From Armigeres subalbatus (taxonomy: Eukaryota; Arthropoda; Insecta; Diptera; Culicidae): a stretch of 64,000 nt of DNA. The notes under the pieces were generated by a model that worked only from the letters and a program-made list of their open reading frames with translations, was not told the origin of the DNA and did no database searches. Positions 46,430 through 57,292 of this stretch are shown here, one piece after another; positions within the stretch are counted from its first letter, which is position 1, and every line of letters starts with the position of its first letter. The stretch covers positions 71,033,203 through 71,097,202 of the forward strand of contig NC_085139.1 in the NCBI RefSeq assembly GCF_024139115.2. Reading direction: 5' to 3'. The translations under genes and the position numbers were made by a program.

Positions 46430-47149
46430 TTCAATCGTAAACTGTATTTTGGCAACGAGTGCTTCAAATACCTAGTCCAAAAACTTTGGGGTTGTATACA
46501 AGACACGACCGCTCGACGTAAACTACGTAAAACCAAATATAATACACTTAACCAGCTATTCCGCTCTATATAGAACTCAATACAGAAGAGAAGGAACCAT
46601 CGACAACCACGACAATACTACCCAGCTTTAGCAGGATCTTCCACTCTATGAGGGAGATAGCGACTTCACTGTCTAGCGGCTGGGTGGCCACCCCATTCAT
46701 ACAACCCAGTTCAATAATAGATAATACCCTAAAAATAGGCAATTACCAAGAATTGAACGCGCTGTATAGGGGATGCATGATGCATAAAAGAACTAAAATT
46801 TTCAATAGTTTAGCGTCAATAGTTTCAATACTACTGGCAAATTGGTGGAGAGTTTAGGAATCGACTGATATATAAATCATTAAAATCCATTGAAAGATAA
46901 AGGACCTATTAATGTTACAAATCTTACATGATTTCGTGACGGTCCCCAGTTTTGAAATTTTCATTTGACACCCTGTATCCGAGTCTTCCCCTTAGACGTA
47001 GTTTACGGTAAATTTTGTCGCTATAATAATGAGAATTGTAAATTTAATATGAATTCTTAAATAATGTAATTTTTCTCCGTTCATATTATGTAGATAAGTT
47101 CATTCAGATAACTACTTTATTGGCAAAAGAAAATCGCAAGTCGTTCTGT
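46430..47149. other. unassigned DNA
   Basis: Includes a 69-codon plus-strand open frame (46648-46857) with no recognised domain. Otherwise AT-rich with no repeats. Confidence 0.3.
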
Positions 47150-47978
47150 ACCTGTTCACCCCATCTCCTTCGATGCGCTGCACGTCCTTCTTGTACGACG
47201 GGATTCGAACGAATTTGAGTGTTCGCCAGAAACCTTCACATAGTTTTGCACATCATCCACTGTTGTTTTGATCAGTCTGATAAGCTTCTTAGGAAAGCTG
47301 TTCTCGTCCATAATTTTCCATAGCTCTACGCGGTCTATACTACTATCGTATGCCGCCTTGAAATCAATGAACAGATGGTGCGTTGGGACCCGTCGACGAA
47401 GCCGTCACGAACTGATTCACTATTGTCGACAGACGACAAAAGGATATCACTTCGTAGGGGCATTGAGGATGGTGATCGCTCAAAGGTTCTCACACTCCAG
47501 CTTGTCGCCTTTCTTGTAGATGGGCCATATGACCCTATTCCTTCTAACCTCTAGTAGCTGTCATATTTCCCAGTTTCTGACTATTAGATTGTGTAGGTAA
47601 GTTCTGCTTTATTGGTCTCTAGCTGTTGGATGGCGTCCTTAACTTCCCTCAAGGTGGGGGCTGCTTGGCTTCCATTGTCCGCTGAACTCCGCTGCCTTGA
47701 CTTTCACTGCCTGTACTCTCAGCGCCATTCAAATGTTCCTCGTTCCACCTTTTGATCACCAGACGTTCGTTCGACGACTCGACGACTTCTCGCATTTAGC
47801 TTCTTCTAGCCGGTGTTTCTTCTCCTGAAAAGGGCGAGTCTCCGTTTCCGTCTATAGCGTTCCACATTCTGCCGGGTCCGTCACTGCAGCGCGACCGCTC
47901 GCGCTGCATCCTTTTTCTCCAGAATTTGTCTTCACTCTTCATTGAACCAATCGTTCCATCAGCTTCGTCGCACATTCC
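47150..47978 (-). pseudogene. RTE-type LINE, 3' half of a split copy
   Basis: Read on the minus strand, 47440-47240 gives HHLFIDFKAAYDSS, ELWKIMDENSFPKKLIRLIK and VDDVQNYVKVSGEHS. These are the RT motif with its first catalytic aspartate and the segment that directly precedes the 19.0-kb fragment's start (compare LGFPGKLTRLIKATMDGVQN). Several frame shifts and stops are present. Sequence between 47520 and 47978 corresponds to the endonuclease-RT linker. It ends at the TTAA boundary of the 14.6-kb element and continues at 62560 on the other side. Confidence 0.8.
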
Positions 47979-48189
47979 TTAACCCTTATGCGGCCAACAA
48001 AAAAAAAACACACGTGAATGGCCGACAGGGTACCCGTGTTCCCATAAATTGATATTCTCATAACTTCAACAATTTTCAACCGATTTGGATGATTTTGACA
48101 GTTTTGGAATCAGAAACTCATATATTTTTTGCCCATTGTCAAGGTTTACAGCTTATGTCTATGGTTATACAAGAAATCTTTGAAGTAAG

Positions 48190-49400
48190 GCTTTAGAGTC
48201 TACACGCGTAACCAAAGGCCATTCAACCAGTTTCAAATATGCTACAAGCACTTTGCGCTTCTTAGAATTGAAGGTGTTCACAGTATATGCTTCGGGTAAT
48301 GCAAAAATCCCTGAAATGAGGTCTTAGTCATCCGAGAAATCTCTGGAGTAAAGCCTAAATATCTACTCGCGTAACCAAAGGCCTATTATGCAAATCCAAA
48401 TACGGTACATGCTCTTTGTGGTACTTAGCATAGAATGCGTTCACAGTATATGTCATCCAAGAAATCTCTGGAGTAAGGCCTTAAGGTCTACACTCGTAAC
48501 CATGGGTCTATGGACTTATCTGAAAAGTGGTACATGCTCTTTGCGCATCTTGAAATCAAATGTGATCACTACATATGTTCTGCGCTATCGAAGAAATCTC
48601 TCGGATAAGTCCTCTGGTGCCTTCATTGCATATGTTCATGGTCATCCAAGAAAACCCTGGAAAAGGCCTTTAGGTCTACACGCGTAACAAGAGATCTTTT
48701 AGATTGTTTCAAAAGTGGTGCATGCCCTTTGTGGTACATAGGAAAGATCGCTTTCATTGCATATATTGATGGTCATCCAAGAAAATCCTGGAAAAGGCCT
48801 TAAGATCTACACGCGTAACCAGAGATCTTTGAGATTGTTTCAAAACTGGTACATGCCCTTTGTTGTACATAGAATAGAACGCCTTTATTGCATATGTTCA
48901 TGGTCATCCAAGAAAACCCTGGAAAAGGCCTTAAGATCTACACGCGTAACCAAAGATCTTTCAGATTTTTTGAAAAGTGTTACATGCCCTTTGTGGTACA
49001 TAGAATAGATTGCCTCCATTGCATAGGTTCATGGTCATCCAAGAAAACCCTGGAATAAGCCTTTAAATCTGCATGGGTACCCAGAGATCTTTAGGCTTAT
49101 TTCAAAAGTGGTACATGCCCTTTGTGGTACATAGAATAGAATACGTCCATTGCATATGTTTATGGTCTTCCAAGAAAATGCTAGAATAGGCCTCAGGGTC
49201 TTCACACGTAACCAGATACCTTTCGGATTGTTTCAAAAGTTATTCCATATTCCCTTTGTGGTACATAGAATATACCGGTTTCATTGCATATGTTCATGGG
49301 TATCCAAGAGAACACTTGAACTATCCTCAAGAACTTCACGCGTAACCAGAGTTCTTTCGGCCTATTTGAATAGTTATACATGCCTTTTATGGTACGCATG
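48190..49400. repeat. ~132-bp satellite, left arm (satellite 1c)
   Basis: About nine units spaced 131-134 bp (CCAAGAAAA at about 48645, 48777, 48908, 49039, 49170 and 49304). They contain CTACACGCGTAACC and GCCCTTTGTGGTACATAGAA. Same family and orientation as 2281-4735. Open frames of 99-120 codons are by-products. Confidence 0.85.
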
Positions 49401-49679
49401 CTGTGACCAATTTCAACTTCATATTAGTGATATGAATGAAGTTAGTATACTACCTGGAACCAACAACAACAAGACAATAATAACTACATGGAATGCTAAT
49501 ATATCAAGATGAGGTTTCACATCTTGTTTATTCTTCAATAACTGCCCAGAGCTGATGACAACAACTTGAACTACTTGAAATGCAAACATATACCAATAGC
49601 CTTCCGTTCGTGGGTTGATCTGCAGATCATTCCTATATGGAGTTCATAGACTACCTAGTACCATGGCAAAAACAAAAAC
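49401..49679. repeat. ~140-bp satellite (satellite 2), left part
   Basis: Diverged units with CTTGTTTATTCTTCAATAAC, GAGTTCATAGACTACCTAG and GCAAACATATACCAA. The main array lies at 56040-57290 and 61243-61905. Confidence 0.7.
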
Positions 49680-49681
49680 TA

Positions 49682-49948
49682 CAGCAGACGTTCGATAACT
49701 GCAAGCCATTTAACTGCAATGCTTTTTAACTGCAATTCGATAGTTGCAACAGTTTTACAGTTATCGGACCGCTAAACTTCAAACCGATGTCAGACTCAAT
49801 GACAGCTGCATTGCGCTGCACATTTAGATGCACTTTTATTGCATCTGACGTCGATTGACAACCGTTTGACGTCTAGTGTGCGTTGCAGTTATCGAACGGA
49901 ATTCAATAACTGAAAAGTAAACATTTTGCAGTTATCGAACGGCTACTG
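49682..49948. mobile_element. 267-bp TA-flanked MITE
   Basis: CAGCAGACGTTCGATAACTG at the left pairs with CAGTTATCGAACGGCTACTG at the right, flanked by TA (49680-49681 and 49949-49950), the Tc1/mariner target duplication. A second internal CAGTTATCGAACGG copy lies near 49886. Non-coding. Confidence 0.75.
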
Positions 49949-49950
49949 TA

Positions 49951-50252
49951 CTAGGAATGCGTACATTCACTCAGATGAGGTTGACCCGATTTTGTCACTC
50001 CCAGATTTTGTCTACCCCTGATTTTGCCTAACCCGATTTTATCACGTTTTCGACCCAATTTGCCGCAAACAATAAAGATTTTCATGAAATAACTTTCACT
50101 GCCTGTAGCTTATAATGAATCATTTATGAGTATCTGTTAATAAGTTTGTAAGTCTCTTCGACAAAAAAATACGGATTCCACTCACGTATTTTGCCTTGTC
50201 TTCATTACGGAGCCCACGACAATGAAAACAACTACTTAAAATACAAACATAT
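49951..50252. other. unassigned DNA ending in satellite 2
   Basis: Repeated ATTTTGTC and CGATTTT words around 49990-50060, otherwise nothing recognised. The end (50205-50252) is satellite 2 sequence and contains the left LINE TSD. Confidence 0.35.
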
Positions 50253-50609
50253 CATTCCGTGCCGATAGCTTGAACGAGCCAGACGTGTGTGCTGTGTCTC
50301 ATCGCGGATTGTGTTCGGTAGTGCAAGTATTGTGTGGTGCTATTCCTACCTACGGATCCAAGGCGATCGCTGTCGGCGAGGGAAGTAGCTGCTTCTGGCG
50401 ACGCCAGTGAAGCAGGCTATTGTTACTGCTGCTACCTACAGCAGCAGGCGCAGATAAGTGGAAGAGATTGCTTTATTGTTCTCCCGTCACAGAGCGGAAC
50501 TAATAGAAACAAATTGAATTAGTTTTTTTCTTGATATTTTTTTTTCTAATAAGCTATTAGTTGTAAGTTAGCATAAGCAATAATTATCCTTCCACCTTGC
50601 GAGGTGAGA

Positions 50610-51976
50610 ATGGAGGTAGAGACAGTAGGAGGCAATGGGCCTCCAAAAGATAGTACTCGCACACGATTGTACCATGCGGCTTCGCCTGGGCCTTGGGTTG
50701 TTTACTTTCGGCAGAAAGTGAAGAGCCTAGATTTCCTGGGCATAAAACGAGATTTGACGCGTCGTTTTACGAAGCTTGAATTCAGTCAAATCAACAGAAA
50801 CAAATTACGCATCACCGCACCTACATACCAGGTGGCGAATGAAACTGCGAAAGACAAGGCATACAATATTGAATATTTAGTTTATGTGCCCCCGGGGGAG
50901 GTCGAGATAGAAAGTGTAATCAACGCAGCGAGCCTGACTTGCAAGGATGTGCTGCAAGGTCGCCTAAAGAATGCCCTGCAATCTACCGTGGATATTCTGG
51001 ACTGCAAGGAATTGCATTCAGCAACCACGGTAGATGGTAGAAAGGTATATTCTAAGTCAGGCTCTCTTCGGGTGACATTCGCCGGTTCGATGCTCCCAAA
51101 ATATGTCGATATAGAAAATATGTTGTTTCCGGTGCGTCTTTTTGTGCCAAGGGTATTTAATTGTACCAATTGCAAACAACTTGGTCACACTGCCGAGTTT
51201 TGTGACAACAAACCACGTTGTGCTAAATGCTTCGAAAGTCATCGGGAGGAGTCCTGTCAGCAACAAGCCACAAAATGTGCTTATTGTGGTATGGCTCCAG
51301 CCCATGGTTTGCAAGATTGCCCGGTGTACAAAAAAGCGCACCCAAAAAGTGAAGCGCTCGTTGGTACAGCGCTCCAAGCAGACTTATGCGGAGATGGTTA
51401 AAGCGCAAGACTCATCCGCCGATACCACTGCAAAGGCTGCTATTTCAGCTACCGTTCAAGTAAGTGATTACTACGATTCCATTTCCATTGACGAATTGGA
51501 CTCTGATGTAGCCGACATGGATGATTCCGCGGAGGTACACGTGCCCGAAAAGAGGAAGCAACCGTCTTCCCCGGGATCGCGCCGTAAGAAATCAAAAGTC
51601 ATCCATGAAAGCTTGCCCAAATCTGAAGGCAATGGGGATTATTTAAAATCCTGAAGCAACCTGTCTTCACTGCTCCTTTAGATCCTAGTTGCAGCAAGAC
51701 ATTCCCGCCATTGTTAAAACCGATGTTTCAAAGAAACATCCGATTAGGACTATCAACGAAAAAAAGAATGTTACTCGCACTTCTAGAAAAAGAATTCCGT
51801 CCAAGCGAGGGTTGATCTCCTTTAAGGACCTTGTGGACCGTTTTTTGAATTTATTCAATATTCCGAATTCATTGAGGCCACTCATTGACCTCTTTATACC
51901 AACAGTAGAAAGTTATCTGAAGCAATTGACTGTTTCATGGCCCCTTCTTGCAGAAATTGTATCTTTCGATGGATAA
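50610..51976 (+). pseudogene. LINE ORF1, gag-like with three zinc knuckles, frameshifted
   Basis: ATG at 50610. Residues near 188-240 carry three C-rich knuckles (CTNCKQLGHTAEFC, CAKCFESHREESC and CAYCGMAPAHGLQDC), the RNA-binding end of LINE ORF1 proteins. The first frame runs to 51401, but the natural continuation switches frame around 51335-51350 next to an A5 run (CCCAAAAAGTG). It then reads KRSLVQRSKQTYAEMVKA and an acidic stretch to 51654. A further switch near 51650-51700 gives a third frame ending TAA at 51974-51976. At least two single-base-type indels therefore disable it. Its stop overlaps the ORF2 start (ATGGATAA, 51969-51976), an arrangement that suggests coupled re-initiation in the ancestral element. 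Confidence 0.85.
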
Positions 51977-54900
51977 TACGGCCATACAAGATACAATCAC
52001 TGTGCTGCAGTGGAACTGTCATAGTCTGAAAAATAAATTAGACGTGTTCAAGTTTTTGATTCGCAATTCCGATTGCGATATATTTGCACTCTGTGAAACA
52101 TGGCTTTCTTCTGAAGATGAAATCAACTTCCACGATTTTAACATTATTCGCCAAGATCGGGATGACCACTATGGTGGCGTTCTTTTGGGGATCAAAAAAT
52201 GCTACTCCTTCTACAGACTTCCCATTCCGACTGTTCCCGGCTTAGAAATCGTCGCATGCCAAGTAAATGTGAAGAATAAAGATCTTTGCATAGCTTCAGT
52301 GTACATTCCTCCAAATGCCTCTATTAATCGTCGACATTTTTGGAGCGCAGTCTCCCTCCTATCATCTCCAGTATTGATATTGGGTGATATGAACGCACAT
52401 GGTATTGGATGGGGCGAAACGTATGACGATTATAAAGCGCCTATTTTCTATGATTTGTGTGACGATTTCAATTTGAATATTTTGAACACTGGTGAAGTAA
52501 CTCGAATAGGACCAAATGGTCAACAAAGCCGTATTGATCTGTCTTTATGTTCAAATTCACTATCATTAGATTGCACGTGGAAGGTAATTCAAGATCCCCA
52601 TGGTAGTGACCATATGCCGATAGTCACCACAATTAAGAGTGGCTATCAACAATCTGAGCCAGTTAATGTTCCTTTCGATCTCACGAAGAACATTGACTGG
52701 CAAAAATTTGCATCGGCGGTAAAAATCGACTCAACTGATACTCTTCCACCTTTGGATGAATATCGATTCCTTATTGAGTTGATTCAAAAAAGCGCACTAG
52801 AAGCTCAGAAACGACCCGTTCCAAGTGCATGTGTCATCAGAAGACCAGCCACTCCTGGATGGGATGATGAATGTACTAAGTTGTATTCTGAGAAATCTGA
52901 TGTATTCAAGGCCTTCCGTAAACACGGAAGGTCCGAGCTTTTTGAAGAGTATTTGAGGCTCGAAAGAAAACTCAAAAATCTTCTCAAGGCAAAAAAACGT
53001 AGCTACTGGCGACGTTTTGTTGAGGGACTATCACGAGAAACCTCAATGACAGCACTTTGGAAAACGGCTCGCAACATGCGGAACCGCATTTCCACCAATG
53101 AGAGTGAAGAATACTCCAATCGATGGATATTCAACTTCGCAAAAAAGGTCTGCCCAGATTCCGTACTAGCAGAACCGCTATTTCGAGAATCAGTAACTGA
53201 TCCCGGTTCTTTAGGTGGACCATTCTCAATGCTGGAACTTTCTATGTCTCTTCTTTCATCGAATAACTCTGCTCCGGGATGCAATAACATCAAATTCAAT
53301 CTTCTTAAAAACCTCCCAGATATCGCAAAAAGACGATTACTTGACCTGTACAACTGTTTCATGGAGTACAACATTGTGCCACCTGAATGGCGACAGGTCA
53401 AAGTAATAGCTATTCAAAAGCCTGGGAAACCAGCGTCTAATCACAATTCATACCGACCGATTGCCATGCTATCATGCATGAGAAAGTTATTGGAAAAATG
53501 ATCCTTTCAAGAGTCGACCATTGGGTCGAACAGAATGCATTGCTTTCAAATACTCAGTTTGATTTAGAAAGGAAAGGAACAAACGATTGTCTAGCGTTGC
53601 TCTCTTCAGATATTCAGCTGGCCTTTGCGCACAAGGAGCAATTGGCTTCAGTATTCTTGGATATTAAGGGCGCTTTTGATTCAGTTTCCATAGAAGTACT
53701 GTCAGACAATCTGCACAGTAATGGATTACCCGTTATTTTGAATAATTTCTTGTACAATTTGTTGTCAGAAAAACAAATGAACTTCACACTCGGCACTCTG
53801 ACAACTTCCAGAAATAGCTACATGGGCCTTCCCCAAGGTTCATGTTTAAGTCCCTTGCTTTATAATTTCTATGTTAAAGATATTGATAATTGTTTGGAAG
53901 AACAATGCACGCTGAGACAACTTGCAGATGATGCCGTGGTCTCTCTAAGAGGTCCATGTGCAGATGTCTTGCAAGGACCATTGCAAAGTACCCTGGATAA
54001 TCTGACTGTTTGGGCCAGACATTTAGGGATCGAGTTTTCACCGCAAAAAACTCAGTTGGTTGTGTTTACTAGAAAGCGGTACCCTGCTCAACTGAAACTA
54101 AAGCTGTTGAATGATGACATCAACCAATCTTTATCTTCTAAATACCTTGGGGTCGTGTTTGATTCCAAATGTACCTGGAAACTCCATTTTGAGTATTTGA
54201 TAGAAAAATGCCGGAAAAGGATCAATTTTCTACGTTCTATCTCCGGAACATGGTGGGGTGCTCACCCGGAAGACCTCATCAAACTCTATAGAACGACTAT
54301 TCTCTCTGTTTTAGAGTATGGCTCCTTCTGCTTCCTCTCAGCAGCTGATTGCCACCTGATCAAATTGGAACGAATTCAGTATCGTTGTTTGCGTATTGCC
54401 CTTGGCTGCATGCATTCAACGCATAACATGAGCCTGGAGGTGCTTGCTGGAGTCACTCCTTTAAAGCACCGTTACTGGGAGCTCTCACTTAGAATACTCA
54501 TCAAATGTGGAACAAGTAACACACTTGTCCTAGATAACTTCGAAAAAATGCTTGAACTGACTTGCCGTTCAAGATTCCTTAGAGTTTATCTCAACTACAT
54601 ATCATCGGATATTTGTCTTCCGTGTTATAATCCACCTCGAGTTCACTTCGCCAACGACAGTTCCTCCATTGAATACGATCTATCCATGAAATACGCTATT
54701 CAAGCAATACCAGATCATCTTCGACAAATATCTATTCCCTCTCTTTTGTCAGAAAAATATGAACATGTCAATTGCAACAACAGATACTTCACTGATGGTT
54801 CTCGCATTAACGGATCCACTGGCTTCGGTGTTTTCAATGTGACTTCAACCACCTTCCGAAAACTTCAGGAACCGTGTTCGGTTTATGTTGCTGAGCTGGC

Positions 54901-55633
54901 AGCAATTAACTTCGCTTTGGGGATAATTTCCAATCAGCCCGTAGACCATTATTTCATCTTCTCGGATAGTCTTAGTTCTATCGAGGCACTCCGGTCGATG
55001 AAACCTGTTAAGCACGCATCTTACTTTCTTACAAACATAAGAGAGCAGATGCGTGTTTTGGTCGAAAGATCATTCAAGATTACCTTTGTTTGGGTTACAT
55101 CTCACTGCTCAATCTACGGCAATGAGAAGGCGGACTCGCTAGCAAAGGTGGGCGCACAGGAAGGTGAGGTTTATAATAGACAACTCTCGAACAACGAGTT
55201 TTTCCCATTAGTCCGTCAGAGTACTCTTCAGAGTTGGCAAAGGAATTGGACACACAACGAACTTGGACGGTGGCTATTTTCTATAGTTCCTAAAGTTTCT
55301 GCGCGAGCGTGGTTCAGAGGTGAGGAGTTAAGTCGAGGCTTCATTCGCGTGATGTCGAGACTTATGTCTAATCACTATTCACTAAACGCACATCTGTACA
55401 GAATAAACCTTGTCGATAGCAACTTATGTAGGTGCGGAGCCGATTATGATGACATCGATCACGTAGTTTGGTTCTGCTCGGAAAACGACGCCTCCAGAGA
55501 GCGACTATTGGATACCCTTGTGGCCCGAGGTAAACAACCCTTCAGGGAAGTTCGAGGTGTTTTGGGAGATCGTGATGTAGTCTATATGCAGGCCATTTAT
55601 GGTTTTCTTTGTTCTTCTGACATCAAAATCTAA
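51969..55633 (+). pseudogene. LINE ORF2: APE endonuclease, reverse transcriptase, RNase H; one frameshift
   Basis: ATG at 51969. An APE endonuclease comes first: LQWNCHSL, CETWLSS, ILGDMNAHGIGW, RIDLSLCS and GSDHMPI. The reverse transcriptase starts in the same frame (SYRPIAMLSC, 53450-53480). A one-base deletion in an A-run at about 53492-53496 ends that frame at 53501. The protein continues in the next frame to TAA 55631-55633. There, counting from codon 53474, are FLDIKGAFDS (61-70), GLPQGSCLSP (118-127), catalytic LADDAV (150-155) and the RNase H residues D441, E474, D498 and D554 (FTDGSR, AELAAI, FSDSL, NEKADSL). A cysteine-rich tail CRCG...DHVVWFC follows. All catalytic residues persist; only the frame break prevents full translation. 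The protein nicks DNA and reverse-transcribes LINE RNA at the cut. Confidence 0.93.
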
Positions 55634-56024
55634 TACTTTGTTTCTTTTTCTTTCTTCAAAGTTTTTTTTAAGTCTCTGCCTGTCTGTTCCGTAGAGCTCC
55701 GTAGCTCTGGCCATCCGGAAGATGCTCCCAGTCGAACCATTCTTCGAGCACGACGACACACCACATCGTAACTGACACCAAATAACCGGATGAGCAGCTG
55801 ACATTCTTTGATTATGATGATTCCCTGATTTCCGAATCCTAATCCCCTTCCATCCCTGAACATTGTAAACCTAACCTCGAGTCACCACGAGTACGTTGGC
55901 CTCTTCCCTTCTCTTATTAACTTCATAATAAAATGATATTGATTGTACATATCCCAAAGAACCATGGCTCCGTAAAGTGTTATACACGCCTGAGCCTACC
56001 AAATAAACGAAATTGGGAAAAAAA
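55634..56024 (+). mobile_element. LINE 3' UTR and poly(A)
   Basis: About 390 bp, with CCTAACCTCGAGTCACCACG, GGCTCCGTAAAGTG and an AATAAA at 56001 before the A-run. Homologous to the truncated insertion at 33825-34222. Confidence 0.85.
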
Positions 56025-56039
56025 AAAATACAAACATAT

Positions 56040-57288
56040 ACCAAGAAGGGGTCTCACAACTTGTTTATTTTCAAATAACTGCCTCCATTAAGGAGGTTGA
56101 TCCATCGACCTTGACTCTATTTCATAGAGTACCTGGAGCTCAAGACAACAACAAGAACTACTTGGAATACAAACATATACCAAGATGGGGTCACAAAACT
56201 TGTTTATTCTTCGATAACTGCCTCCATTACGGAGATTGATCTACAAAACTTCGGTGGGGTTTGATCCCACGAAACCAGTACGCTAGACAGATGTTTTCCC
56301 TACTAATCTACGAAGGACCTCCGTCGTCCTCCGCAGCTTAGCGGGTACTGATGAAACCAAATTCACAGCACCGGGCATGTAGCCGAACTCTCGCAATACA
56401 TTCTCAGAACTAACTCTCTCATATATGTTGTTGTACAATGCCAACCAATTAGGATGAGTATTTAGTATTATCTGGCTCCTACACATTCGCTTCATCACCA
56501 ACGGCGCTCGATGAAGTAGGGTTATGTCGTCAGATCCCAACCCGACCACATAAGCGAAGAGAGATCGCATTTCGAGTTCAGTACATTTAAAGTTAATTGC
56601 CTTTGTTCCGGGTATTGAGCCACTCGGAGTGGAAATTAAATACTATGTCTGAAACTCGATTATGCAACATGCGATAGATTAAGTTCGGAAAAGGTATTGG
56701 AGGAAAACCGCTACCTTCCGTCCCTCCCAGTTGTTCTTCAATAACTGCATCCGTTACGGAGCTTGATCCACCTTGACTCTATGGAGTTCGTAGACTACCT
56801 GGAGCCCACGACAACAACAAGAACTACTTGGAATACAAACATATACCAATAAAGGGTCACCCTTCTTGTTTATCCTTCGATAACTGCCTCCATTACGGAG
56901 ATTGATTCAAAGATCTTGACTGTATGGAGTTCGTAGGCTACCTGGAACTCACAACAACAACAACAAGAACTACATGGAATACAAACATATACCAAGAAGG
57001 GGTCACACAACTTGTTTATTTCTCAATAACTGCCTTCATTATGGAGAATGATCCACAGACCTTGAATCTATAGTGTTCGCAGACTACCTGAAGCCTACGA
57101 CAACAAGAACTACTTGGAATACAAACATATACAAAGAAGGGGTCATAAAACTTGTTTATTCTTCGATAACTGCCTCCATTACGAAGAATGATCCACAGAC
57201 CATGAATCTATGGAGTTCGTAGACTACCTGGAACCAATGACAATAAGAACTACTTAGAATATAAACAAATACCATGAAGGCGTCACAC
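56040..57288. repeat. ~140-bp satellite array (satellite 2), middle part
   Basis: Units of about 138-143 bp with CACAACTTGTTTATTCTTCG, ATAACTGCCTCCATTACGGA, GAGTTCGTAGACTACCTGGA and ACTACTTGGAATACAAACAT. The array is interrupted by a ~490-bp non-satellite stretch at 56245-56735. The nested LINE lies to its left and a long-TIR transposon to its right. Confidence 0.85.
56245..56735 (-). other. Foreign insert in satellite 2 with a 95-codon open frame
   Basis: Non-satellite sequence replaces part of the array. On the minus strand 56570-56283 encodes a 95-residue non-repetitive peptide (MRSLFAYVVGLGSDD onward) of unknown family. Near 56252-56270 GTGGGGTTTGATCCCAC can form a 5-bp stem and 7-base loop like a tRNA T arm, so a tRNA-derived retroposon piece is possible. 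No TSD was found. Confidence 0.35.
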
Positions 57289-57292
57289 AACT

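Larger units (their letters stand above)
50253..56024 (+). mobile_element. Near-complete 5.8-kb LINE (RNase H-bearing, LOA/I type)
   Basis: It starts CATTCCGTGCCGATAGC, with a ~350-bp GC-rich leader, ORF1, ORF2 and a 3' UTR ending CCAAATAAACGAAATTGGG plus A-run. The direct repeat AAAATACAAACATAT flanks it (50238-50252 and 56025-56039), and rejoining the flanks recreates an intact satellite 2 unit. Only a few indels disable it, so it is young compared with the other LINEs here. Confidence 0.9.
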
